A DNA stretch of 64,000 nucleotides, taken from the NCBI GenBank assembly GCA_017355425.1, contig CP070233.1:3451501-3515500 (forward strand), written 5' to 3'. Of the stretch, positions 10,057-20,325 are shown piece after piece. Every line of letters starts with the position of its first letter. Position 1 is the first letter of the stretch. The DNA comes from Dolichospermum sp. DET69. Lineage in GTDB: Bacteria > Cyanobacteriota > Cyanobacteriia > Cyanobacteriales > Nostocaceae. The notes under the pieces were generated by a model that saw nothing but the letters and a program-made list of their open reading frames with translations, was not told where the DNA came from and searched no databases. A program made the translations under genes and the position numbers.

Positions 10057-13000
10057 TTATTTACAATTAGGCAGATTATTTTTGTCAGTTTGTAGAGTTA
10101 TTTTTTGAGTATCAGCAGTGAGAAGAATTTTACCATCTGCAGTAATAATCCAACCTTGTGCTTGTTGAATTTGTTGATGATAATTAATATTTTTTTGAAT
10201 TACTTTAACTGGAGATAAATTTGCTTGTGTAATTACATCTGAATTATTTTCCCACTCCACAAAAGCGGGAGAATTGCTAATTAACTCATGGGTATCCGCA
10301 GGTAAACCACCTTTACCAGCAATGATAAAAGAACTACCACCAGCTATTTTATCATCTTTTATCGCACAAACATCTTTCTTGAGACTTTCTATATCTACTA
10401 AACTTGTTGATAAATTAGTTAAACCAGAAGTAGGATCTACTCCTGGAGTGGTAATTTCGACATTGCCACTCACACCAAATTCAGAAGATGCGGTAATATC
10501 ACTTAATAAAGTTTCCTGGGGACGATATTGTAAACCAAATAGTTGATTAGTTGTAATATTAATATTGCCTCCCTTACCTAGATAAGCATTGGCTATAATA
10601 TCATTATTTTCAGATGGTACAGCTACAATAAATGGGGCATTAATTTTAATATTCCCGCCATTTCCTCCAGCTTGATCTGTGCCGGCGGTAGCTGTAATAT
10701 TGCTATTATGACGCATTAACAATAAATCTTTTATTTGTAGAGTAATTTCTCCTCCTTGACTCCTAGCAGTAGCAGCATTAATAAAGGCTTGATTATCTAA
10801 AGTCAGAGTACCAGCTTCTATAGAAATATTCCCACCTTTACCGCTTCCTTGACTATTTACTCCTATCCCCGCACCGTTTTTAATGATTAATATTTCGGGG
10901 TCAATATCAATACTCCCACTATCACCTGTTGAACCTATTTGAGTATTGGCAAATAGTCCGGTATTTGTGCCGTCTAAGGTGATATTATCTCTTGCTTTCA
11001 CAGTCATATTTCCTGCTTTGCCATTACTACCTTTGGCAGCAGTGCTGATGATTTGTCCTCCGGTTTCTATATTTAGATTATTAACATTAATCCCAATTTC
11101 ACCACCATTGTTACTACTGCGTGTTAACACACTTAAAAATCCTCCATCTGACAGATGTAAAACACCTTGAGGATTACCTTGATTAATCATAATAGTTCCA
11201 CCATTGCCACTATTAAAACTTTCACTGGAAGAAAGTAAACCACTATTAATTCCAAATGTATTCACTCCAGAAATATCAATGAAATTGGCATTATTAATAA
11301 AAATGTTTCCTGCTGTACCTGTTCCCTTAGTTTGAGCTTCTATTCTTGCACCGTCTCTAATAGTTAAATTAGGAGTATCAAGAGTTATATTACCTGCATT
11401 TCCTATGGAATTATTTTCTGCTAAAGCAAAGATACTACTTGAACTCTTTCCGTCAAATGATGTGCCAATTACATCTATTGAATCTATAGCCTCGATCTTA
11501 ATATTTCCGCCAACGCCTTTATCAATAGTTCCCGCAAGTATCTTTGATCCATTCTTAATACTAAGTTGATTTGTGGTGATATTTAAACTGCCTGCATTAC
11601 CAGTTCCCAGGGTATTGACAGCTATAATTGATCCGTCTTGGAGGGAAATCTGCTTTGCTTTAGTGGTGAGATTACCTGCATTACCTGAACTGAGAGTGAG
11701 AGTACCTAAACCACCGGCACCTATTAATTTAATTTGATCAGCATTTATTTCTAAATTACCAGAATTACCTGCATCGGAAAATTTAGAAAATTGAGCATAG
11801 ATATTGCTGATAATGCTAGTAGGAGTAATTCCTTGTGAATTGAGAAAAAATTTGGTGGAAGCATCTAATTGATTAAATTGATTATTGACTTCTAAAGGAA
11901 TTAAGGTAGGGTAAAAATCAGGAAGAAATTTAGGTGCGAGAGAACTAGTAGCAACTCCTGCTCCATCCCGTGTTGTTAATAGTTTGGTATTGATTGTTAA
12001 TGTTCCTGCTTGCCCAGTTGCCTGGGTACCTGTGGTTATTCCAGCAAAAATATCAAAAAATGATTGCAATGTTTCCAGTCCTTGAAAATAAGTTGCTCTT
12101 GGGTTATTACCAATAATTTCAATAGATTCTGAGGCATTAATAATGATATTGCCTCCTTTACCTCGCTTAAAATCATCATTAGTTAGTTGAAAGTTACTAA
12201 CTTTAGATTTGATAATATATCGGATATCAGCATGAGATGAAGAAGTAATTCCTGTTTGAAATATAGGATTATCCCTATCATCTTGAATTAGAAGTTTATT
12301 TGTTGTCAAGTAGATATTCCCAGCATCTCCCAACCCGTCTGTAGAAGATTCTAATACACCACCATTGGTTAGATTAACTTCTTTCGCATTAACAATTAAA
12401 TCACCGCCACTACCAAGACCATAAGGTCGCGCTCCGAAACGAGCGTTAGCACCATATATATTCAGAACATCTGTTTCAATTATTAAATTTCCACCTTCTC
12501 CTAAACCATCTATATTCACTAATATTATACCATGATTATTTGCGTTAATTAATGGAGATTTTAGGTAGATATCACCTCCTGTTGAGGAGTTACCATTACA
12601 AAAGTTTACTTGACTACAGAGATTAGTACCACTGTTAACTAATCCTTCTATTGAAATAGAATTACCGCTAATTAGTTTAATATTTCCCCCACTGCTATTT
12701 ACGCTTTTAGAAGTAATTTCTCCAACTCTAATATCTGTTGCTGTATCTAGTGATATATCTCCTGCTGATCCTGTAGAAGAGGAAGTATTAAGTATGCCAT
12801 TTGTTGTATTAATTCCTCCATTCATACTATTCAAGGTAATTTTAGAAGCTGTAATGCTGGATGTAGTAATATCTCCAAAAGCATTAAATGTTAAATCTTT
12901 ACCTATTATTAAATTACCTTCATTCTTAATTAATCCTGGTTGATTTCTCAAAGCATTAGTAAATAATGCCCCTGGTTGGACAGAAAGTAAATTACTATTT

Positions 13001-13503
13001 TGAGGATTAGTAGCACTAAATAAACCATTTTCACCTAATTTAATACTATCGGCTGTTGTGGCTGTAAATGAACCACGAATATCTAAACTCGCACCATTGC
13101 CAAAAAATATCCCATTAGGATTAATTAAAAATAAATTTGCTGTTCCTTCTACTCCTAATGTCCCCAAAATGTTAGAAACATTTCCCCCAGTCACACGAGT
13201 TAATATATTTTCAATTCCTGTAGGATTAGCAAAATAAACACTTTTCCCAGCATCAACATTAAATTCTTGAAAACTGTGAAATAAATTTGTACCTCTAGTT
13301 GCACCACCATTAATGATGTCTTTAAGTGCGCCATGATTGATAGTAGAACTTTCTGCACCTAATGTATTATCAGGAGTGATCTGTGCAATAGCATTTTTAC
13401 TTATATTTATTACTAATCCCATGAACAAAGTAGTACATCCTAAGAGATAAGATAATAGGCGTTGTTTAGATTTTACTGGTTTAGATACTTTCACCTGATG
13501 CAC
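10057..13503 (-). CDS. TpsA2: filamentous haemagglutinin-like exoprotein
   Basis: 1148 residues, GTG start, second of three tandem TpsA genes. The signal peptide and TPS domain (NPNG at 128-131) are identical to TpsA1 up to about residue 164 (TADSIKLGENGLFSAT). The C-terminal ~160 residues are nearly identical to TpsA3. Between them lies a different beta-helix body without the 59-residue repeats; it contains unique stretches such as GINTTNGILNTSSSTG, a cysteine pair in NLCSQVNFCNG and a less repetitive region around SFFDIFAGITTG. The gene thus combines one paralogue's start with another's end around a private core. It lies 78 bp upstream of tpsA1 and is probably exported by the same TpsB. Confidence 0.92.
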   Translation of the reverse strand: MHQVKVSKPVKSKQRLLSYLLGCTTLFMGLVINISKNAIAQITPDNTLGAESSTINHGALKDIINGGATRGTNLFHSFQEFNVDAGKSVYFANPTGIENILTRVTGGNVSNILGTLGVEGTANLFLINPNGIFFGNGASLDIRGSFTATTADSIKLGENGLFSATNPQNSNLLSVQPGALFTNALRNQPGLIKNEGNLIIGKDLTFNAFGDITTSSITASKITLNSMNGGINTTNGILNTSSSTGSAGDISLDTATDIRVGEITSKSVNSSGGNIKLISGNSISIEGLVNSGTNLCSQVNFCNGNSSTGGDIYLKSPLINANNHGIILVNIDGLGEGGNLIIETDVLNIYGANARFGARPYGLGSGGDLIVNAKEVNLTNGGVLESSTDGLGDAGNIYLTTNKLLIQDDRDNPIFQTGITSSSHADIRYIIKSKVSNFQLTNDDFKRGKGGNIIINASESIEIIGNNPRATYFQGLETLQSFFDIFAGITTGTQATGQAGTLTINTKLLTTRDGAGVATSSLAPKFLPDFYPTLIPLEVNNQFNQLDASTKFFLNSQGITPTSIISNIYAQFSKFSDAGNSGNLEINADQIKLIGAGGLGTLTLSSGNAGNLTTKAKQISLQDGSIIAVNTLGTGNAGSLNITTNQLSIKNGSKILAGTIDKGVGGNIKIEAIDSIDVIGTSFDGKSSSSIFALAENNSIGNAGNITLDTPNLTIRDGARIEAQTKGTGTAGNIFINNANFIDISGVNTFGINSGLLSSSESFNSGNGGTIMINQGNPQGVLHLSDGGFLSVLTRSSNNGGEIGINVNNLNIETGGQIISTAAKGSNGKAGNMTVKARDNITLDGTNTGLFANTQIGSTGDSGSIDIDPEILIIKNGAGIGVNSQGSGKGGNISIEAGTLTLDNQAFINAATARSQGGEITLQIKDLLLMRHNSNITATAGTDQAGGNGGNIKINAPFIVAVPSENNDIIANAYLGKGGNINITTNQLFGLQYRPQETLLSDITASSEFGVSGNVEITTPGVDPTSGLTNLSTSLVDIESLKKDVCAIKDDKIAGGSSFIIAGKGGLPADTHELISNSPAFVEWENNSDVITQANLSPVKVIQKNINYHQQIQQAQGWIITADGKILLTADTQKITLQTDKNNLPNCK

Positions 13504-13541
13504 ATATAAGTAAACTTACTGTGTATTGTACATCTTTTAGC

Positions 13542-13569
13542 AAAAAAAGTCTAGTCCGTCCTTGCGGAC
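13542..13569 (-). terminator. Weak intrinsic terminator downstream of tpsA3
   Basis: Minus-strand hairpin GTCCG / CGGAC followed by TAGAC and a seven-T run, a duplicate of the structure at 10017-10044. It lies between tpsA3 and tpsA2 and could set decreasing expression along the array. Confidence 0.45.
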
Positions 13570-13584
13570 AGTTAACAATTATTA

Positions 13585-16500
13585 TTATTTACAATTAGGC
13601 AGATTATTTTTGTCAGTTTGTAGAGTTATTTTTTGAGTATCAGCAGTGAGAAGAATTTTACCATCTGAAGTAATAATCCAACCTTGTGCTTGTTGAATTT
13701 GTTGATGATAATTAATATTTTTTTGAATTACTTTAACTGGAGATAAATTTGCTTGTGTAATTACATCTGAATTATTTTCCCACTCCACAAAAGCGGGAGA
13801 ATTGCTAATTAACTCATGGGTATCCGCAGGTAAACCACCTTTACCAGCAATGATAAAAGAACTACCACCAGCTATTCTATCATCTTTTATCGCACAAACA
13901 TCTTTCTTGAGACTTTCTATATCTACTAAACTTGTTGATAAATTAGTTAAACCAGAAGTAGGATCTACTCCTGGAGTGGTAATTTCGACATTGCCACTCA
14001 CACCAAATTCAGAAGATGCGGTAATATCACTTAATAAAGTTTCCTGGGGACGATATTGTAAACCAAAGATTTGATTAGTGTTGATATTAATATTGCCACC
14101 ATTACCTTGATAAGCATTAGCGGTAATATTATTATTTTCATTAGATACAGCTACAATAAATGGGGCATTAATATTAATATTTCCGCCATTTCCCCCGGCT
14201 TTATCTGTTCCTGCTGTGGCGGTAATATTGCTATTATGACGCATGAATAATAAATCTTTTATTTGTAGAGTAATTTCTCCCCCTTGACTACTAGCAGTAG
14301 CAGCATTAATAAAAGCATTATTATCTAAAATCAGAGTACCAGCTTCTATAGAAATATCCCCACCTTGTCTGCTTCCTAGACTATTTACTCCTATGCCTGC
14401 ACCGTTTCTAATAATGAATATTTCAGGGTCAATATTAATATTTCCACTCTTACCTGTTGACCCTTTCTCAGTATTAGCAAATAGTCCAGTATTTGTGCCA
14501 TCCAAAGTGATATGATCTTTCACTTCTAGGTTAATATTACCAGCTTGGGCATTTCCAGCAGTGGTACTTAAAAATTGTGCGCCTTTGGTAGCTGTAAAGG
14601 TATTTGCTTTCAGGTTAATACTACCACCTTGACCACTGTTAATAGTAGAAGCTGAGATTTTCACACCATCGGTAATATTAAGATTTTTAGTAATAATTTC
14701 AATATTGCCAGCATTACCTGTTCCTCCACTTTCAACGGCTAATTTTCCCTGTCCTGTGATGTTAATATTTTCAGGTGATTTGATAATTAAGTCACCACCT
14801 TTACCACTGGCGGTAGTGGAAGCGGAAATGGTAGAGTTGGGGAAGAGGGTAATATCTAAATCAGATTGGTTTTGGTAAGGATTGAGTTGTAATGTACCTG
14901 CGGGTGCTTGTCCTTGGGTTTCAGCAAAAATGCCCACAACACCTGCTAAGTTCATTTTTGAGGCATTTAAGGTGATGCTACCACCACCTTCTGTATTGGT
15001 GGCGGTTTTAGTGACTGTGGCGGTGATACGGGCGGTATCAGATAGGGTTAAGATAGGAGTATTGATGAAGATATCTCCAGCTTTCCCCGCACCACTGCTT
15101 TCAACAGATAAGATAGGAGAAGAATTTTGAACACCAATGCCGAGATTAACAGCTTTATCTGAGTTAATAATAATATTTCCACTATTACCTTCACTAGAAG
15201 TAAAAGCGAATATTTTTGATCCATTGATAATATTAATAAAATCAGCATTTAGAGTAACTCCACCTGCTTTACCTCTTCCTGTAGTAGAGGCAGAAATTTC
15301 TGTATTTTGAATGTTAAAGTTATGGGTATTAATATTAATATTTCCTGCATCACCTTTATTTTCAGTTTCAACTGTTAATTTTCCTAGTCCATTAATATTA
15401 ATCGCCTCTGGCGCGGTAATTTGCAATTCTCCACCTTTACCTGTGTCAGAAGTGGATGCAGAAATAATAGAATTATCAGCTAAGGTTATGTTTAAGATGG
15501 ATTTATTGATATCAGGTTGTAGGGTAATAGTTCCCGCAGCAACTATACCTTGGGTTTTTGCCAGAATACTGCTGGTATTGGCAAGGTTGAGGTGAGAAGT
15601 ATTAACTATAATATTTCCACCTTGTTCACCAGTAGCTGTATTTGCAGCGGTAGCAGAAATTAGGGATGCTTCTATCAATTTAAGATTATCTGTAGTAATC
15701 GTAATATCTCCAGATTTGCCTGAACTACTAGTTTCTACAGTGAGGCTGCTATTGTTAGCAAGATTGACTAACTGGGGCGCATTGATAATAATATTACCTG
15801 CATCACCTTCACCAAAGGTAGTAGCAGAAAGGTAAGAGTTATTAAGGATTTCCAGAGATTTGGTAGTAACAGAAATACCTCCGGCATTTCCTTTGGCTGA
15901 TGATGTTACTTGACTGGCTGCATAAGTGTTATTATCTAGTGTTGCTCTATCATTAGCAGTAATTGTGATCGCCCCTGCATTACCTGTTCCCAAGGTACTA
16001 GCATCGAGAAGACCACTATTAGTTAGCTCAAAGATACCAGCATTAATTTCTATGCCTCCAGAATTACCTTCAGAACCGCCAAAAACTTGACTGAAGGCTG
16101 AACTTCGAGAACCAAATAATTCAGATTTCCCATCAAAAACGACTTTATTAGTAGCAGTAATTTTAATTTTACCTGCATCTCCTTTTCCCAAGGTAGTAGC
16201 ACTTATTTGTGCGCCATTTGTTAATGCCACATTTGCACCACTAAGCTCAAATCCCCCTGAATTACCTACTGCGCCCTTTTCTACTTGACTAAAGGCTGAA
16301 CTAAGAAAAGCATCTTTAGATTCACCATCAAACAGGATTTGATCACGAGCAGTAATTTTAATTTTACCTGCATCTCCTTTTCCAAAGGTACTAGCATCGA
16401 GAAGACCACTATTAGTTAGCTCAAAGATACCAGCATTAATTTCTATGCCTCCAGAATTACCTTCAGCACCGCCAAAAACTTGACTGAAGGCTGAACTTCG

Positions 16501-18732
16501 AGAACCAAATAATTTAGATTTCCCATCAAAAACGACTTTATTAGTAGCAGTAATTTTAATTTTACCTGCATCTCCTTTTCCCAAGGTAGTAGCACTTATT
16601 TGTGCGCCATTTGTTAATGCCACATTTGCACCACTAAGCTCAAATCCCCCTGAATTACCTACTGCGCCCTTTTCTACTTGACTAAAGGCTGAACTAAGAA
16701 AAGCATATTTAGATTCACCATCAAACAGGATTTGATCACGAGCAGTAATTTTAATTTTACCTGCATTTCCTGTTCCTAATGTATTGGCAGTCAATTGTGC
16801 GCCATTGCTTACTTTTACGTTTTCTGCATTAATCTCAATTCCTCCAGAGTTTCCTACTGCTCCATCTAACACTTGGCTAGTTAAAAAACTGAGGGAAGCA
16901 GAGGGAGATTCACCATCAATCAATACTTGATCACGGACAGTAATTTGGATTTTACCTGCATTTCCTTGAGCTAGAGTAGCCGCACTTAATTGTCCACCAT
17001 TTGTTACTTCTACACTACCTGCTTTAATTTCAATACCACCAGAATTACCTATTGCTCCCTTTTGTACTTGGCTAAAAACTGCACTGATATTTCCATAGAG
17101 AGATTGTCCATCAAATAATACTTTATCATTGGCAGTAATTTGGATTTTACCCGCATCTCCTTTAGCTAGAGTAGTAGCACTTAATTGTCCACCATTTGTT
17201 ACTTCTACACTACCTGCTTTAATTTCAATACCTCCAGAATTGCCTTCTGCTCCATTTTGAACTTGACTAAATGCAGAACTAAGAAATCCATAAGCAGACA
17301 TTCCATTGAACTGTACCTTATCATTGGCAGTGATTTGGATTTTGCCGGCATTCCCTCTAGCTAGGGTATTGGCACTCAGTTGTCCACCATTTGTAATATC
17401 TACGCTACCTGCTTTAATCTCAATGCCTCCAGAATTACCTACAGCATTTTTTCCTACCATGCTGAATGCAGAACTGATGCAACCATTATCACATCCCCAA
17501 AGAGATTGACCATCAAAAACTACTTTATCAGTAGTTATAATGGAAATTTTCCCAGCATTACCTGTACCATAGGTACTGGTGTTCAGTTGTCCACCATTAG
17601 TTACTTCAAGGGTTTTAGCATTAATCTTAATATCTCCAGAATTGCCTATTGCTTCTGCTTCTACTAGGTTAAATGCTCCACTGGGGTTCCCTTTACCTGA
17701 GATGCCATCAACAACTACCTTATCAGTAGCATTTATTTTAATATCTCCGGCTTGGTTTTCGGGTGTTCCCTGTCCTGTGGCTATTCCAGCTTGTAGCTTA
17801 CTTCCACCTACAATGTTGACATTACGGGCATTGATAGCGATACTGCCGTTATTTTCACCAAGTACATTAACGACTGATTGATTGCTTAAATATACGTCGG
17901 CTCGTTCAACATGATCAGGAAAAGTTAGAGATGTGAGCTTTTGTAGTCCTTCTGAGGTTTGGATATTGAGATTTACTATACCTTCACCTGTTAGTCCACC
18001 TAATTCAATCCTACCTCCAGATGTTTGTAGAGTACCACCATCTAGGGTAATGTTACCTCCTACTAATGCTAGGGTATTGCCAGGATTGACTTGAAGATTA
18101 AAAGAATTGTTAGCTATGTTTGCGGGATTGTTTCCCAATCCTAAACCTATGGGTGCAGTGATGGTTAATAATGGTGGTGCTTGGGGGTTTGTGGTGCTGA
18201 ATTTTAAGCCATTTTCAAATAGGATGTTATGGGCGGTTGTTGCCAAAAATGAACCACCTAAATCTAAATGGGCATTTTGTCCAAAGATAATGCCATTGGG
18301 ATTCATCAGGAAGAGGTTAGCATTACCTAAGACACCGAGAGTTCCGAAAATATTAGAAGCGTTACTTCCTGTGACTCTGGTTAAGATATTTTGTATTCCT
18401 GTAGGATTGGTAAAATATGCTGCTTGTCCTGCTCCAATATTGAATTGTGTAAAACTGTGGAAGAGATTGACTCCGCGAGTTGCTCCCCCGTTAATTTGGT
18501 CACTGGAAATGCCTTTAATTATCTGATTAGGAGTAATGACGGAACTTTCTGTGCCTAGAGTATTATCTGGAGTTATTTGTGCTTGTGCTGAGTTGAAGAA
18601 AGTCAAACTAAACCAGGTCAAGCTGCTTGTTAAAAGTCCAGTGAATAAATAAGTTAATCTTAATTTATTAATGTTATTTAATTTGGTATTTATAAATCTC
18701 TTACACAATTGTTCAGGTTTATTAATTATCAT
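13585..18732 (-). CDS. TpsA3: filamentous haemagglutinin-like exoprotein
   Basis: 1715 residues from an ATG with GGAGA 10-15 bases upstream. A long basic N-terminus and signal peptide (TGLLTSSLTWFSLTFFNSAQAQ) lead into the TPS domain with LFLMNPNGIIFG. The body is a beta-helix array of about 64-68-residue units with the pattern GNSGGIEI...VTNGGQLSATTL..GDAGKIQITANDKV.FDG, so the repeat differs from TpsA1. It includes a perfect-looking 393-bp duplication. The C-terminal quarter (FGVSGNVEITTPGVDPTSG, GGLPADTHELISNSPAF) is shared with TpsA1 and TpsA2. It is the first gene of the tandem array in transcription order. A decayed exoprotein gene ends right at its start codon. Confidence 0.92.
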   Translation of the reverse strand: MIINKPEQLCKRFINTKLNNINKLRLTYLFTGLLTSSLTWFSLTFFNSAQAQITPDNTLGTESSVITPNQIIKGISSDQINGGATRGVNLFHSFTQFNIGAGQAAYFTNPTGIQNILTRVTGSNASNIFGTLGVLGNANLFLMNPNGIIFGQNAHLDLGGSFLATTAHNILFENGLKFSTTNPQAPPLLTITAPIGLGLGNNPANIANNSFNLQVNPGNTLALVGGNITLDGGTLQTSGGRIELGGLTGEGIVNLNIQTSEGLQKLTSLTFPDHVERADVYLSNQSVVNVLGENNGSIAINARNVNIVGGSKLQAGIATGQGTPENQAGDIKINATDKVVVDGISGKGNPSGAFNLVEAEAIGNSGDIKINAKTLEVTNGGQLNTSTYGTGNAGKISIITTDKVVFDGQSLWGCDNGCISSAFSMVGKNAVGNSGGIEIKAGSVDITNGGQLSANTLARGNAGKIQITANDKVQFNGMSAYGFLSSAFSQVQNGAEGNSGGIEIKAGSVEVTNGGQLSATTLAKGDAGKIQITANDKVLFDGQSLYGNISAVFSQVQKGAIGNSGGIEIKAGSVEVTNGGQLSAATLAQGNAGKIQITVRDQVLIDGESPSASLSFLTSQVLDGAVGNSGGIEINAENVKVSNGAQLTANTLGTGNAGKIKITARDQILFDGESKYAFLSSAFSQVEKGAVGNSGGFELSGANVALTNGAQISATTLGKGDAGKIKITATNKVVFDGKSKLFGSRSSAFSQVFGGAEGNSGGIEINAGIFELTNSGLLDASTFGKGDAGKIKITARDQILFDGESKDAFLSSAFSQVEKGAVGNSGGFELSGANVALTNGAQISATTLGKGDAGKIKITATNKVVFDGKSELFGSRSSAFSQVFGGSEGNSGGIEINAGIFELTNSGLLDASTLGTGNAGAITITANDRATLDNNTYAASQVTSSAKGNAGGISVTTKSLEILNNSYLSATTFGEGDAGNIIINAPQLVNLANNSSLTVETSSSGKSGDITITTDNLKLIEASLISATAANTATGEQGGNIIVNTSHLNLANTSSILAKTQGIVAAGTITLQPDINKSILNITLADNSIISASTSDTGKGGELQITAPEAININGLGKLTVETENKGDAGNININTHNFNIQNTEISASTTGRGKAGGVTLNADFINIINGSKIFAFTSSEGNSGNIIINSDKAVNLGIGVQNSSPILSVESSGAGKAGDIFINTPILTLSDTARITATVTKTATNTEGGGSITLNASKMNLAGVVGIFAETQGQAPAGTLQLNPYQNQSDLDITLFPNSTISASTTASGKGGDLIIKSPENINITGQGKLAVESGGTGNAGNIEIITKNLNITDGVKISASTINSGQGGSINLKANTFTATKGAQFLSTTAGNAQAGNINLEVKDHITLDGTNTGLFANTEKGSTGKSGNINIDPEIFIIRNGAGIGVNSLGSRQGGDISIEAGTLILDNNAFINAATASSQGGEITLQIKDLLFMRHNSNITATAGTDKAGGNGGNININAPFIVAVSNENNNITANAYQGNGGNININTNQIFGLQYRPQETLLSDITASSEFGVSGNVEITTPGVDPTSGLTNLSTSLVDIESLKKDVCAIKDDRIAGGSSFIIAGKGGLPADTHELISNSPAFVEWENNSDVITQANLSPVKVIQKNINYHQQIQQAQGWIITSDGKILLTADTQKITLQTDKNNLPNCK
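16000..16785 (-). repeat. Two tandem copies of a 393-bp unit in tpsA3
   Basis: The sequence around 16011 (gaccactattagttagctc) recurs at 16404, an offset of 393 bp or 131 codons, which is two beta-helix repeats. The copies differ at only a few bases (for example the codons giving SKDAFLSS and SKYAFLSS). This is a recent in-frame duplication. Confidence 0.85.
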
Positions 18733-19559
18733 CTATAAAATCTCCGAAAATAATCAAATTAATTAAATGTGGATATTGATCAAAGTTATTCCATCCTTGA
18801 GTTGGTAAAAACTCATAGGTAGCTGCCATTGTTGCCCCAAAAGTACCATTAGTTTGACCAAGAGCAGTATAGACAGCATCTGTGCTGAAACCGACAATAT
18901 CAGCACAGCAATACCGAGGCGATCGCACTTAAATTATTAGCATTTGCCGTAATAAACTCTTGTGATAGATAAATCTTATCTGTAGCGATCGCAAAAGCCC
19001 CATTTGCACCATTAATTTCAGATGCACGACGAATTTCAATGGGAGGAAATTCAGAAAAATTACGTTTAGACCAGGCAGTTTTGAAAGCACTGACATTAGC
19101 ACCATCACCAAAGGCGATCGCTATTTTATTGTTAAACAGAGGATCATCACTAAATTGATCTAGTAAATCAAAAACTAGACGTAGTGATTTATCCACAATT
19201 TTTTGGATTGATTTTTGAGAATTGATAAGATTGCTAAACATTACAACACCTCTAGTATTTTTTTTAGGAAAGAACCCAAATAGTTGCATCATCATCAATG
19301 TTATTGTCACGAAGTTTTCACCATGATGAGCAGAAGAAGATAATGCCCCTGATTGGACAGAAAGTAAATTACTACTTCTAGCAGCACGACCATTAATGAT
19401 GTCTTCAAGTGCGATATGATTGATAGTATCACTTTCCGAACTTAATGTACTATTAGGAATGATTTTTGCAATAACGCTTTGACTTATATCTACTATTACT
19501 CCCAGTGATAAGGTAGTAAATCCTAAGAGATAAGATAATAGTTGTTGTTGAGGTTGCAT
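18733..19559 (-). pseudogene. Mosaic exoprotein pseudogene (TpsA start + calcium-binding/VCBS-type fragments)
   Basis: The first part (219 codons from 19559) starts with a TpsA-like signal peptide (LLSYLLGFTTLSLGVIVDI) and DTINHIALEDIINGRAARSSN, then jumps by deletion to NLLSVQSGAL. It continues into a region I associate with the N-terminus of large cyanobacterial haemolysin-type calcium-binding proteins (IAFGDGANVSAFKTAWSKRN, GAFAIATDKIYLSQEFI) and stops at VLLC. A second frame (18928 to 18722) then carries FG-GAP/VCBS-like sequence: ADIVGFSTDAVYTALGQ and FLPTQGWNNFDQYP. The TPS domain is destroyed and at least one frame change is needed. I read this as a fused, decayed remnant of two exoprotein genes. 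Confidence 0.7.
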
Positions 19560-19741
19560 CGCTTCAGAAACTTTAATTTCCTAAATATACGTATAATTAC
19601 TGAAAATTTTCCGTCTTTTAGCAAAAAAATCTAGTATTGAGCAGGAAAGTTGCGTAAACACACGGAAACAGCAAGTTGCTAAAAACCTGTAAATAACCTA
19701 TTCATTACGTATTGGTTAAATTTATATTTCGTTACCTATAC

Positions 19742-20038
19742 TCAAAATTGCTGACTTCTTTGATTGTAAGCCAACCAAGATTTCCCCGCCGGATTATCAG
19801 TATCTCTCGATATCCAGGTACTGCTAGAACCATTTCCCCGATACAAAGCAGCTATAAAGAAAGTTCCGCTTACCATTGTGGGTGTGATGGGTAAATTCAC
19901 AAACCCACTACTTCCAGTTAAATTAGTGGCTAATTCCAGGATTTTTTCATTACTATCAGGGGCATTATTCCCGTTTAAATCTTTATAAAGATAGTTAGTT
20001 GTGCCATAAAAACTGGCCTGCTTTTTTATAAATTCGGT
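19742..20038 (-). pseudogene. Remnant of a secreted-protein C-terminal domain
   Basis: An open minus-strand stretch of about 99 codons with no usable start reads FYGTTNYLYKDLNG, then LELATNLTGSSGFVNLP and a final SRDTDNPAGKSWLAYNQ before a TGA. Composition (G, N, S, aromatic) resembles repeat or C-terminal domains of secreted calcium-binding or subtilase-like cyanobacterial proteins. It follows the mosaic pseudogene region in the same orientation and is probably part of the same dead locus. The rest of 19560-20325 shows no gene. It does retain a copy of the TpsA upstream motif (cttttagcaaaaaaa) near 19615. Confidence 0.5.
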
Positions 20039-20325
20039 CTATAACTCAAACATATAGGTTTCCCACCCATAAAACTATTGTCATAATTACCGTTTTTTTG
20101 AAGATGGCTTTTCAGTAAAAACCCTACTATCTATAGATCTATCAGCCATATCTCTATGTAAAATTATGCCTAATATCTTCGTATTACTGAGATTTATGCA
20201 GATTCACCAGCAAGCAAATTGAGGAGATTAGTTGAGTGAAGCGGACTGAGTTTTTTTTCAAAATCAAATATTGCTATATTTAGTGTAAAAATATTTCTAC
20301 TGAAAGAAGCTGCAAAAGAAAAATT

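Noticed and set aside
17306-18526. Plus-strand open frames up to 139 codons opposite tpsA3
   Set aside because: Shadow frames of the TPS domain and repeats on the other strand; no signal peptide, no family resemblance and no ribosome site.
19712-19894. Plus-strand frame of 60 codons in the pseudogene region
   Set aside because: The opposite strand has the coherent protein-like remnant; this frame has no features.
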